Positions 54,835-64,000 of a DNA stretch of 64,000 nt are shown in pieces. The notes beneath the pieces are model-generated. The model saw only the letters and a list, made by a program, of their open reading frames with translations. It did not search any database and was not told the DNA's origin. The stretch's first letter is position 1; every line of letters begins with the position of its first letter. The DNA is taken from the NCBI GenBank assembly GCA_035578155.1, contig JAPWDM010000013.1, positions 12,363,527 through 12,427,526 on the forward strand. Reading direction: 5' to 3'. Both the position numbers and the translations under genes were made by a program. The stretch is from Brachynemurus nebulosus. Taxonomy: Eukaryota; Arthropoda; Insecta; Neuroptera; Myrmeleontidae.

Positions 54835-56046
54835 GATACTAATATTTTATTTAAACCATAAATTTATTTTTTGTAGTAATATTAGTATAATTAAGTATGA
54901 TTAACATATCCAAATAAAATTCATATTTTAAACCAAATATATCTAGTGATGATTTTACTGAATTTTCATAGTGTTTCCAAACTTTTGAACGGTAGTGTAT
55001 ATCGTAACAATATTATAATTGCATCTCAAATTAGAAATAAGTCCTCATAGACGTTCTGAATGTTAAAACAGCTATAGTACAGTAGTAAAAAATTCTTGTA
55101 TTTTTCTGTCGGGAATGAAACTTTTTACTGTGCTGTTTTACAAATTTTACGGAGCTAATATTACGGAAAGAATATTCTATCCTTTAAATTTTCTATGATT
55201 AATTATAATTTTTATATTTTTACCGTACAAAATTGAATATGTTCTCCTTTTACACGTCGATTGTAGTGCTGAGCACAGTAATTTTTCTATGAATTTTCTC
55301 TCCGTGTAGATACTAATATTTTATTTAAACCATAAATTTATTTTTTGTAGTAATATTAGTATAATTAAGTATGATTAACATATCCAAATAAAATTCATAT
55401 TTTAAACCAAATATATCTAGTGATGATTTTACTGAATTTTCATAGTGTTTCCAAACTTTTGAACGGTAGTGTATATCGTAACAATATTATAATTGCATCT
55501 CAAATTAGAAATAAGTCCTCATAGACGTTCTGAATGTTAAAACAGCTATAGTACAGTAGTAAAAAATTCTTGTATTTTTCTGTCGGGAATGAAACTTTTT
55601 ACTGTGCTGTTTTACAAATTTTACGGAGCTAATATTACGGAAAGAATATTCTATCCTTTAAATTTTCTATGATTAATTATAATTTTTATATTTTTACCGT
55701 ACAAAATTGAATATGTTCTCCTTTTACACGTCGATTGTAGTGCTGAGCACAGTAATTTTTCTATGAATTTTCTCTCCGTGTAGATACTAATATTTTATTT
55801 AAACCATAAATTTATTTTTTGTAGTAATATTAGTATAATTAAGTATGATTAACATATCCAAATAAAATTCATATTTTAAACCAAACATATCTAGTGATGA
55901 TTTTACTGAATTTTTATAATGTTTCCAAACTTTTGAACGGTAGTGTATATCGTAACAATATGATTACATCTCAAATTAGAAATATTATGTCACCATAGAC
56001 GTTCTGAATGTTAAAACAACTACATATAGTACAGTAGTAAAAAATT
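54625..56046 (+). repeat. Tandem triplication, unit 474 bp
   Basis: The units start at 54625, 55099 and 55573 ('tatttttctgtcgggaatga'). Each has the right part of the TACACGGAGAG MITE, the right end of the Tc1 element with its terminal repeat (at about 54973, 55447 and 55921) and about 100 bp of flank ending 'gtagtaaaaaattcttg'. Units 1 and 2 look identical or nearly so. Unit 3 differs by a few substitutions and a small deletion near 55960. The event followed both insertions and is recent, or the array is an assembly artefact. Confidence 0.9.
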
Positions 56047-57099
56047 CTTGCAAACAATCTGTTTACCACTTTCATTCATGTTTTGTTAAATAATTTATTG
56101 TCTAATTTTATGGTCATGTCGCGAAATATCGTTAAGTTTTATATAATGGATTTTTAAATAACAACCGAGTAATATAGGCACTAAATGAAACAATTAATTA
56201 TTTATTTATAAATTGTACTTTCTATTTTTGAAAATGTCGAAATTTTTATTTATTTGTAGTAACTCACAATATACTTCTTAATTGAATATTCTTCAACTTC
56301 TCCATTTGACATTGTAGGTAGGTATTATGGCAGAATCCTCCGTTGAGCCATTTTCACTTTTTGTAAGTTTATTATAATTTACAGAATTCGATTGTAATAT
56401 TTTGTAATTTTCAATAAATATTTTTTAATTGGTGGTGTTCTTTCGTAAACTTATTGATTTCAGTCGTGAAGAAGATTATTCTTTATTGTGTTACGTAATT
56501 TAATAGAAATTGGTACATTCAGTAATCAACCGTCTTTTTGGAACAAAAGGCTCTCTAGTATAATAATATTTCTCACGAAGTGTTTTCGAAATTTTAAAGC
56601 TGTTTAGGGAACTATAAGTATTAGGACCGATTTGATATCAGTTTCATATAGAGAATTAAATTTATAATATTCAAAATTCGTTGGCTACGAACAAGGATAG
56701 CCGCATATTGATTATTGTCGTACACGAGGGAGATAGAGAACAATACCCGTAGTTGACTTTCAGTTTGTCAAACATAAGTACTTGTGATATTTATGAAGGT
56801 TCGTCTATGATACAGCGAATACCATTCTCTTTCTTCTAAGTGTTTAACACTCTCTAAAATTTTATTGTCAAAAACTTTTAGTCTATTGTCCGGGACTATG
56901 AGAGATTGTTTTTGAGGTAAGCTAGATTTACATATTAGATTTATGTTATTTAATGTCCGATAAATTTAATTTTGAAAATATATATGTATAGTTCCTATAT
57001 GAGTAGTGAAATCCGGCTCGAAGGACCATAAAGTGATAATATTTTATTAAATTTTGACAGTTGTTTGAATAACTGTTAATCTGTAATAATGATAAATCT
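56047..57099. other. Anonymous AT-rich DNA
   Basis: No ORF or repeat is recognised. 'gaggtaagctag' near 56914 is a donor-like site without supporting exon. Confidence 0.45.
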
Positions 57100-57790
57100 G
57101 TAATACGCGAGTGTAATGAATTCTGCAACGCGACAGTGTAATGAAATTTGTCATGTGAGCGTGTAATGCAATCGGTAATGGTTGAAACTGAAAATAATAG
57201 TGCTTTGGCTATATGTATATTGAAATTTGTAATGATTGTAAGTTGAAACAAACTTATGTTGTTCAAATTATTTAATTTATCCAAACCATTTTTGATGTTG
57301 TCTTATGTCACTATAGAGAAATCTAATATTTAATACATTTTTTTTCTTTAATAGTATTAAAAATAAATATATTTTTTACATAGTAAAAGCGATTAATACG
57401 ATTAATATAATTTGATTCACTAAAAATTTAATAAAAATAACTTCACTTTACTTTCATTATTATTACCTATCAGTTAATTGCTGCCTTTGTCAAACAAGTT
57501 AAATTTAAAACAATTGAAATCTTATTTAATATGCATTTAATTTATATCAAAGCCAACTTTCTGATATAAATTACATATTTTATGGTAAATAGAAAATTCT
57601 GATTACCGATTATTAATGTTTGTTTTTGGCTTCACACGTTCATCTATAACCGCGACACGTTCAGTCAAGTTCTATCTACTGAATAAATTTATTTATATTA
57701 CTTTGTTTTCACTTCGTTTATATGCGGTTTTTCAAGATGATTTAAGACAGTCCCTATTTTTTGCCGCAATTTCATTCAGAAATACATAGA
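57100..57790 (+). repeat. Old segment duplicated at 10200-11260
   Basis: The counterpart of the first-copy blocks; it lacks the GC-rich CAGGG insert. It also has three imperfect 'gtgtaatgaaatttgt' units (about 57110-57175). The 112-codon minus ORF (56946-57284) overlaps these units and is not supported as a gene. Confidence 0.55.
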
Positions 57791-58849
57791 AATTACGTAA
57801 TATCGTCAAATTTAATTATATTCTTATTTTTTATAAATAAATTGGACGCATGCGTAGAATTCTTTTTTGCATGATACAAAATTTTTTCTCATAGGAAAAT
57901 GATATTTAAATATTCTTGTAAAACTGGTCTGGTACTACTTATTCATGTAAGCATACCCCATTTATATTCTATTATTATGCGTAAATATTGCAGACGTTTG
58001 CATGTAGTCGTCGCGTATATTATATATGTATGTTAGTTACACAGTGGCGTTGGTTTTTTTGAAAAATGTCGGTTAATAATGCTGTTCTTTATAAAATATA
58101 CATATTTTTATGTCCTTGTCTAAATGTAATATTATTATTATGCTAATTTACTTGCTATTTTAAATATTTTATATTGTATTTTCTGTCTCCGTTTATTGTA
58201 TTGTTTGTATGAATTGTGTTATTTCTGTCTAATATCATTTTTAATTTATATTTTATTAAAAATAATATTTCTTAATTTATTTTCGTAAATGTATAATTTC
58301 AGTGGTAAACGTTTAAATTAATAGAATTCCCTAAATAATTTAAAAGAACAAAAAAGAAATATTTTTCTGCGTTTAAACGATTTTAGCAAAACGTGTTTCT
58401 AGGTTTTTATAGCTAGGGCGCACAGTTTAAATAATAGTTTGTTTCACAAACAGTTACGAAACGAGATGACGTAAGAGTGTCATTTGGAATTCAAAAATTC
58501 CAAAGGGTTATTCATGTTATGTACCTAAATAATGCATAACATTATGCATACTACTAATACAGTGAAAATATCATCACTAAAGTAAATTCAATTTAAAAAA
58601 ATAAATTTGCTGGTCAAATTATTTTGTGAAAATTTACAGTTGATAATTATGTAAATTATTTAATTTTGTCTAAGTTTCACTGAATTTTTTAAAATTTTTA
58701 ACAACGATGGCAGTGGAATTTTAACTGTCATTAAATTTTTTTTGTTTAAAGCTTGTCTCAGTTATTTTTGATATTTCCTTTTAATTTTAGTGTGTTTTGT
58801 GATCTGTAAGATATTTCTGATATGTATTTAATTATTATGGTGGCTTAAA
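57791..58849. other. Anonymous AT-rich DNA upstream of the THAP remnant
   Basis: If the THAP remnant was once a gene, this would hold its promoter. 'gaaacgagatgacgtaag' (about 58458) includes a CRE-like TGACGTAA. No core promoter motif is convincing. Confidence 0.4.
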
Positions 58850-59150
58850 ATGTCTGGTGATAACTCTTGTGCTGCTAAATTTTGTTTAAATCATTCAAAA
58901 CAAAATTTCAATTTATGTTTTTTCTGAGTGCCGTTTGATGCAAATTTTTAAGTATTATTATAATTTGAATGCGCTTATGTAAAAATACGTTAAATAATAA
59001 ATAATTATTAATATTTTATAATAATTCAGTTAATATTTTCGATTTCGAGAGTGGTTGGTGTTAATAGGTCGTGGCGATCTAAATTCTCGTGTTGAATACT
59101 GTCATCAATTTCGCGTTTGCTCAATTCATTTTGAAGAAAGTTGCTTTTAG
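58850..59150 (+). pseudogene. THAP-domain protein remnant in two blocks
   Basis: THAP domains bind DNA through a C2CH zinc site and occur in host proteins and in P-element and similar transposases. Block 1 starts at ATG 58850 and reads MSGDNSCAAKFCLNHSKQNF, then NLCFF, a TGA stop at 58925, and VPFDANF: this fits the C-x(4)-C opening and the F-x-V/F-P turn. About 100 bp later, block 2 (59049-59147) reads EWLVLIGRGDLN, then RVCSIHFEESCF followed by TAG. It supplies the conserved W, the C..H zinc ligands and the terminal F. The gap may be an old intron. Stops after both blocks and no downstream ORF show that it is broken. Whether the source was a transposase or a host gene cannot be told. Confidence 0.75.
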
Positions 59151-59299
59151 TTGTTCATTTAATTTAACATGACCATTATCAACCCTCAATCTCACATGTA
59201 CAAACACATACAATCACATAAGTAAAAAAGGACATACATAATTGTTTGTACTTATATCAAAAAAGGATAGAAAGTGCGTTTCGCTACTGCCTATGATAA

Positions 59300-59460
59300 T
59301 AATCTTTTATTTATACTGTGGCTAGGGCTTTTAATGGAAATTGAGCTATTACAATAAGTGTTATGGGGTCCCTGTATAATCCGAAAATAATACTCTCTAA
59401 AATTTATGTGTCCGCACGATAACTCCCGAACAAAACATCTATTCAAACTATTTAGTTGAA
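59300..59460 (-). mobile_element. Fragment of the TAGCGAATTTCC family
   Basis: 'aaaataatactctctaaaat', 'ttatgtgtccgcacgataac' and 'tcccgaacaaaacatct' match copy X at 29998-30150, without the microsatellite. Terminal repeats are missing. Confidence 0.65.
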
Positions 59461-60109
59461 AGTGTACGTGAGTGGCCGGCCTTACGCATACAAGACAATT
59501 CTTTTTTGAATGAATACAGCTTTTACTTGAGACATTATTGAGGGCTTTTACTGTAATTCTTATGATTTTTTTTTTATTACTAATTATTATCAAAGACGGC
59601 GATGACTAACAGGAGTCAGCGCTCAGTATTCAGTAACATCCGTTAGTAACTTGTCCATTGTTTTTTGTTATACATTTAAAAAAAATTTAAAACAATGAAA
59701 ATTTAAATGGTCATTAAATAATAGCATTATTGTTTTTTTATTATAATTGTATATTTTTATTCTTATCTTTATTACTGACACAGTAGCGGTGCACTAAGTT
59801 CAATATTTTGTACGGCATTAAAATAAAAAAAAATCTCAACTCAAAAAGGACGACAGTTTCCTACGTAAATTTGAATTTGTTCCGCCACTGTATCATCTTA
59901 ATTCATTTATAGCGACCATTTAGTTTCATTGACTTGATCGTTCACAATTTTTAATATTATTTGAAGAAAATGCGGCGCGGAGAAGTATGTATTGCTGGCA
60001 GTGACAGACAGACAGACAGGGTGATAACTTTTCAGTTCATTTCATTTAACCTCTTATTACAATAGTGTACACTATTATTTATATTATCGACTGTAAAAAT
60101 GTGAATACC
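59461..60109. other. Anonymous AT-rich DNA
   Basis: A short 'cagacagacagacag' run lies at about 60005. No feature beyond this. Confidence 0.45.
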
Positions 60110-60440
60110 TACAGAGAAACCTGGTTTTATACACGGTCTTTTTTGGGCGGTTTTAAAAAAACTGCCCACCAAGGTGTATAATATGAGTGAATAGTAAGAA
60201 ATTTGAACATTAGTGTGCTCTACAGTTAGCTATTGACTCTTTTTAATGTATTTTATCATCACATTATATTTAAGTATGTATCGCAATTTTTGCAATATTA
60301 TAGAAATGATTTGAATATTTAACAATTTCTTCATGTATAAATTATTTTTTATTACTCATGCGGGAGAAGTACTAACTTGGCGCACACATTTCTGTACGCA
60401 AAATAGCTGTTTGCCCACTGTACTCTTCGCGCATACTTTT

Positions 60441-60471
60441 TTGCGTGTGGAAAGTTACTTTCCACACGCAA
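60441..60471. repeat. Perfect small hairpin
   Basis: TTGCGTGTGGAAAG and CTTTCCACACGCAA are exact inverse copies around a 3-bp TTA spacer. Confidence 0.85.
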
Positions 60472-60685
60472 ATTGACATCAAAACACGCAAAGCCGCCTC
60501 TTAATTTTTCATTTAATAAATATTTCATAATTATTTCTATAGAAACCACCAACAAAGTAATTTAAACGATAATTAATTCAGAAAAAAAGACGAAGACTTA
60601 AAAATATTATTTTAAAAAGTAATAAAAATGTCAAAAATAGTGATAATAATAGAAAAAAGTATATGAAATTCGTAATAAAAAATAG

Positions 60686-60815
60686 TATGTGCAACTCGTG
60701 CGGGATTGTCGATTGCCCCATTCAAGCGAATGAGCGCACTCACTACGTTCGTGCACTCAACTTCGCTTTCGTGGGCAATCGACAATTTCCCGCACTTATT
60801 GCACAATATACTATA
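60686..60815. mobile_element. Foldback insert with TGTGCAACTCGTGCGGGA end
   Basis: 'agtatgtgcaactcgtgcgg' and 'gattgtcgattgccc' are matched in inverse by 'gggcaatcgacaatttcccg' and 'cacttattgcacaatatact'. The centre is rich in CACTC/GAGTG and less AT-rich than its surroundings. Both ORFs here (plus 60663-60881, minus 60612-60902) are shadows. Confidence 0.7.
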
Positions 60816-61017
60816 TTTATTTTGTTTAGAAAAGCAATTTTTAGGGAAATCGTGAGGTTTCGAATTATATATTTTTCTTGAATCTTTTTTATGGCGTCCC
60901 AAGCCATTGTTTAGAAGGAAATTTGAATATTAATTTGCACGGCTGTTAGCTGCTGACTATCTTTAACGCATTTTAACATCACAGTACATAAATGTGTACC
61001 TATTGCAATTTTTGCAA

Positions 61018-61569
61018 TAACGTGAAAGCCCCTATACCGGAGCACTATGTTTAGGTGTGTAATTAAACTGGCTTATAAAAATTGACAAATAAATTAAACA
61101 CCCATTTTTTTTTTCTTAATAAGCATGAAACAAAGTTTTCTTAATCCAATGAATATCTTTATAAAAAAATACAACCCAAAAATTTTTATTTATTAATGAA
61201 TTTTCTTTTACAAAATGTCAACATCTATATCCAAACAAAGGAATATTTATGAGACTAGGAGTTGGGAACCGATGTACAAACAGACATGTAGTATGAGTAA
61301 TATGACACATAGAGTGACATCTAGACGTCAACGTAGGTAATATAGAATGGTTCAAGTATCAGACGTAAATAAAGGATCAAAATACTGTATTCAACAAAAA
61401 TTGTTTAAGGAAACATTAAAAGCGAGGTGAATTTAAATTGAAAAATAATCATTCTGTTAATAATAATTTTTGTTATCAGAGGTTTCTTTCAGAAATAACT
61501 TCATTAATATATAAAAAATGTCAAAACTGTTCCAGTATTGAATCGCGTTCCGGTATAGGGGCTTTTAAC
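61018..61569 (+). mobile_element. ACGTAAAAGCCCCTATACCG MITE, copy 3, full length
   Basis: The left end ACGTGAAAGCCCCTATACCG and right end CGGTATAGGGGCTTTTAACC. The host sequence closes up as 'ttgcaaTAttataaaa', a TA target duplication, by comparison with the sister block at 61865. The orientation matches copy 1. Confidence 0.88.
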
Positions 61570-62067
61570 CTATTATAAAAATTAAAAAAATATTTTAAAA
61601 GTTTCTAAAGAAATCATGAAGTTTTGAGTTACCTGTTTTCGATGAAACAGCTTTTTTTTACAATCGGTTGCTAACTACTCTTTTTACAGCTATTTATGAA
61701 ATTTTTTACTATTTTTTTGTGCGATTTTTAAAAAAAATACCCATTAAAGTGCATATATAGTATTATTAAAAAATAAGAAGTAGATAATTTGAATATTAAT
61801 TTGGATCAGTGTTAGCTGCTGATTGTTTTTAATGCATTTTAACATCACATTACATAAGTATGTATTGCAATTTTTCCAATTTTATAAAAATTAAAAAATA
61901 TTTCATAAAATATTTGTACTTTATCTTATTTAGTAATTGGGGAAATCCTGAAATCTTGAGTTATCTGTTTTCCATGGAACAATACTTTTTTTTTATAGCT
62001 ATTTATGAAACTTTGAACATTTTTTTGTGCGATTCATATCCACCGCCTAAAAAGAGGTCTCACTGTA

Positions 62068-62988
62068 CTTCACTATACTATGTTTTTATTTTATCACATT
62101 GCAGCCAACAATATTCATGAGAATTTGTATGTAAGTATACGATTCTTTTTAAATCATTTGTAAATTGCTTTTATAAATAACTTTATTATTTAAATAAATA
62201 TAAATACATAAAATGAACATATAAAGTGATTTTTGTTCACTTCAATGATTTTCTGTTTTTGTTCATCCAAGTAAATAAGTGAATTAAGAATTAACCTTGA
62301 GTTTTATAAATTGTACTTACATAGAATGATTTCCAATGCAACTTCGTATCACAATAATATGCGTTTATTTGTGGATAGTGATTTTAATTGTGGAAAGAAT
62401 AGTATATTATTCAATGAGCTGGTAATGATAGCTATGACTCACGAAGATGAAATTGCGACACGAGCCGAGTTTACTAGGCGAGTGTCGTAATACATCTGAC
62501 AATGAGTGAGTAATAGTCATTGCAAGCGAGTAGAATACTATACTTTTTCTACGACTTTTTTCGTTTTTGTTTTAAATAAAATTCAATATAAATTTAAAAG
62601 AATAAAATCTTTTAATCTATCTCTAATTTTATTAAATGTTCGTATATGGATCTATGGATTTACGTAACATATATGAAATTAAAACTTATAGATATATTAT
62701 TCACAAAACAATCGCAAACCCATTGAATAATGGTTAATACGATTATTTCATTGGTCCTCTCCACATCTTTGAATAATGCCAAATTTTCTCAACAATTAAC
62801 AGATATGTAATGAGTGTGTTCTTCAACAGGAGTAGAAAAATATACAAAATAAGTAAGCTGTATATTAGCCGTGGTACAAATTAATCGTGTTATTAGAGGA
62901 TCTGCTGTATTCCCTTTTGCTTCTACTTCACAAAACCTCTTCCGCGAGCAATAAAACTCTGTTTACAGATAAAATTTTCCGTCCTATA
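62068..62988. repeat. AT-rich DNA with an old foldback (about 62388-62560)
   Basis: 'gaatagtatattattcaatgag' and 'taatgatagctatgactcac' face 'gagtgagtaatagtcattgc' and 'gtagaatactatactt' in inverse, with GCGAGT/ACTCGC words as at 41830. The ends have diverged. The rest is anonymous. Confidence 0.5.
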
Positions 62989-63045
62989 TTAGTAAATAAA
63001 ACCCTTTACTTTACAAAATACCACTTTTATGACATGCTGCCGTCA
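62989..63045 (-). repeat. Hairpin-repeat family fragment
   Basis: 'tattagtaaataaaaccctt', 'tactttacaaaataccactt' and 'ttatgacatg' match 1310-1385. It is cut by the inverted repeat that follows. Confidence 0.6.
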
Positions 63046-63200
63046 AAATCTTAACTTACAAATTGTAGCAATGCATGATGGGAAATTAGTAGGGATAGAA
63101 GTAGTGGGCGGAGCCAAAAACAAGGAAGCGCAGTTCTTGAACTATTTCTGTCCCTACTAATTTCCCATCATGCATTGCTACAATTTGTAAGTTAAGATTT
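63046..63200. mobile_element. Perfect inverted repeat, 50-bp arms, 55-bp spacer
   Basis: The arms 63046-63095 and 63151-63200 are exact reverse complements (ends AAATCTTAACTTACAAATTG). The spacer includes GTGGGCGGAGCC. Complete identity over 50 bp indicates a very recent insertion or ongoing homogenisation. It is probably a foldback MITE; no target duplication is evident at either side. Confidence 0.85.
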
Positions 63201-63239
63201 AGTATAAATACGCATATATCTGAATGTAATCTTTATTAC

Positions 63240-63350
63240 ACGTTTGAGAATGGTCATATTGACCGAATACATAGTGGTATTTTGTAAAGTGTCTTTATTT
63301 ATTAATATCAAATATGGAATACCATAAAGTAACGTTCAAATCTATTAAAT
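63240..63350 (+). repeat. GGTCATATTGACC-hairpin repeat family, copy 2
   Basis: GAGAATGGTCATATTGACCG (perfect 5-bp hairpin with TAT loop), then a decayed GAATACAT, then 'agtggtattttgtaaagtgt' and 'ctttatttattaatatc'. The inverse counterpart of 1288-1432. Confidence 0.6.
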
Positions 63351-63640
63351 TTCCGTCCGATCTTACAAATTTTGAAATTATCATTATCACGGCGAAAAAA
63401 AATTAAATTATTATCACCGAAATAATGCGAAACATAAAACAACCGTACCAAAAAATTCCAAAGAACATCTCCGGAGGATTTACAAACATTATCACCACGC
63501 CACGTTCAATAGACACAGACGAGCATTCATGCACCATTTTTTTAATTTTTACAAAGAGTGTCGTCACACAGAGGACAATAGAGACAAAGAACGACAACCA
63601 GTGGTAATGGCTTGCAAAAAAAAAAAAATGGGGATTTAGT
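63351..63640. other. Anonymous DNA becoming less AT-rich
   Basis: Overlapping ORFs of 60-64 codons on opposite strands (63403-63607) are not distinguishable. The rise in GC leads into the candidate exon downstream. Confidence 0.4.
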
Positions 63641-63659
63641 TCATTGCTTGTTGTGTGTG

Positions 63660-63750
63660 ATTCTCGTTGAATCGTCAGCGATATATGCGTGCCTACGACG
63701 ATGATGGTCGTAATAGCGACAGTATCAGGAGTCGCGCGCGGTAATGGATG
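63660..63750 (+). other. Candidate first exon with consensus donor
   Basis: A GC- and CpG-rich block ('gtgcctacgacgatgatggt', 'gagtcgcgcgcggtaatgg') ends in ATGCC|GTAAGTA, a consensus 5' splice site at 63751. One frame offers MMVVIATVSGVARGNGC up to the donor; another reads MRAYDDDGRNSDSIRSRAR and stops before it. It may be a 5'-UTR exon. Without the downstream exon no product can be named. Confidence 0.3.
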
Positions 63751-63907
63751 CCGTAAGTACTTTTATTGTTTTCAGCAGCTTCAGTATAACATACTACATT
63801 CACATGTAATAGTGTGTATTCGAGTATAGACCTTTTGGGGTATGTTAACAAAGATTTCGACGTTGAAGTAGTTCTAAGAAAATGTGGTACCACTGAGTAG
63901 TGATGCC

Positions 63908-64000
63908 TAGTGATGTCGGATGATTAATCGATTAATCGGTTTAGTCGACTAATTTTGTTTAAATTTAGTCAGTTTTTAATCGATTATTTTACCCTCGACT
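63908..64000 (+). mobile_element. Start of a hAT-like element, cut by the window edge
   Basis: TAGTGATGTCGGATGATTAA is followed by repeated TTAATCGATTAATCGG, TTAGTCGACTAA and TTTAATCGATTA words. TAGTGATG is also the start of the CAAGAC hAT MITEs here. A preceding TAGTGATGCC (63898) is a partial copy of the same start. Confidence 0.5.

Larger units (their letters stand above)
54181..54997 (+). mobile_element. Degenerate Tc1-like transposon with a nested MITE
   Basis: The ends CACTACCGTTCAAAAGTTTG and CAAACTTTTGAACGGTAGTG are inverted repeats, each next to TA (54179-54180, 54998-54999). CACTACCGNTCAAAAGTTT is a well-known Tc1-type end. Without the 241-bp MITE (54594-54834) it is about 576 bp, well short of a full 1.3-1.6 kb Tc1 element, so most of the transposase has been deleted. 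Confidence 0.88.
60112..62065. mobile_element. Composite pogo-like element
   Basis: The ends CAGAGAAACCTGGTTTTATA and (inverse) AAAAAGAGGTCTCACTG are directly flanked by TA (60110-60111, 62066-62067). A block around 'gttagctgctgattgttttt', 'aatgcattttaacatcacat' and 'ttgcaatttttgcaat' occurs three times (about 60226-60300, 60946-61017, 61809-61880), so the element is built from several related copies. It contains a GCCCC MITE (61018-61569) and two inverted-repeat segments (60441-60471, 60686-60815). Its interior is related to the MITE at 22296-22814. Confidence 0.7.

Overview
The window looks like AT-rich nuclear DNA from an arthropod, most likely an insect. It has no bacterial gene density and no intact protein-coding gene that I recognise. 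Most of what can be explained is short non-autonomous DNA transposons (MITEs) of the hAT, Tc1/mariner-pogo, piggyBac-like (TTAA target), Mutator-like (9-bp duplication) and possibly Helitron kinds. Between them lie AT-rich filler, long (TA)n tracts and decayed dispersed repeats of types common in insect genomes. The species cannot be fixed from this sequence; a hemipteran-like genome would fit, but that is a guess.

Layout. 0-16 kb: old dispersed repeats, a three-unit tandem repeat (4.0-4.4 kb) and TTAA-flanked elements at 6.8, 8.4 and 13.2 kb. 16.7-21.7 kb: a pogo-like element (16689-18936) that encloses a 700-bp foldback and a GATGCG-rich MITE, then two further elements with iterated internal motifs and a hAT MITE with a perfect 8-bp target duplication. 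22-32 kb: a second pogo-like MITE, a MITE nested in an older inverted repeat, a long MITE holding a 75-codon ORF (25.2-26.0 kb), two foldbacks, a second CAAGAC-type hAT MITE, a piggyBac-like MITE and a tRNA-like sequence. 32-42 kb: more copies of the same families and an 86-bp non-coding exon-like block. 43-47 kb: two hAT-like MITEs and a 9-bp-TSD foldback. 50.7-52 kb: a Helitron-like 3' end and a relatively GC-rich block that could be a promoter and first exon. 53.5-56 kb: a degenerate Tc1 element with a MITE in its transposase remnant, followed by a young tandem triplication (474-bp unit). 58.8-59.2 kb: a broken THAP domain. 60.1-62.1 kb: a composite pogo-like element. 63-64 kb: a perfect 50-bp-arm inverted repeat, another GC-richer possible first exon, and the start of a hAT-like element cut by the window edge.

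The only protein remnants identified by sequence are the Tc1 transposase C-terminus (54493-54612) and the THAP domain (58850-59150). Both carry inactivating changes.

No new multi-gene system is visible. The most unusual patterns are: (1) several unrelated MITE families carry many internal copies of one short motif; (2) at least six element types begin TTAAGG and sit between TTAA sites; (3) a module resembling 'ATAACTC..GAAC..CGATTTT..GAAATTTGG' recurs inside families with different ends; (4) most long (TA)n tracts lie inside MITEs; (5) a repeat family carries a hammerhead-like GAAA-palindrome-C motif.
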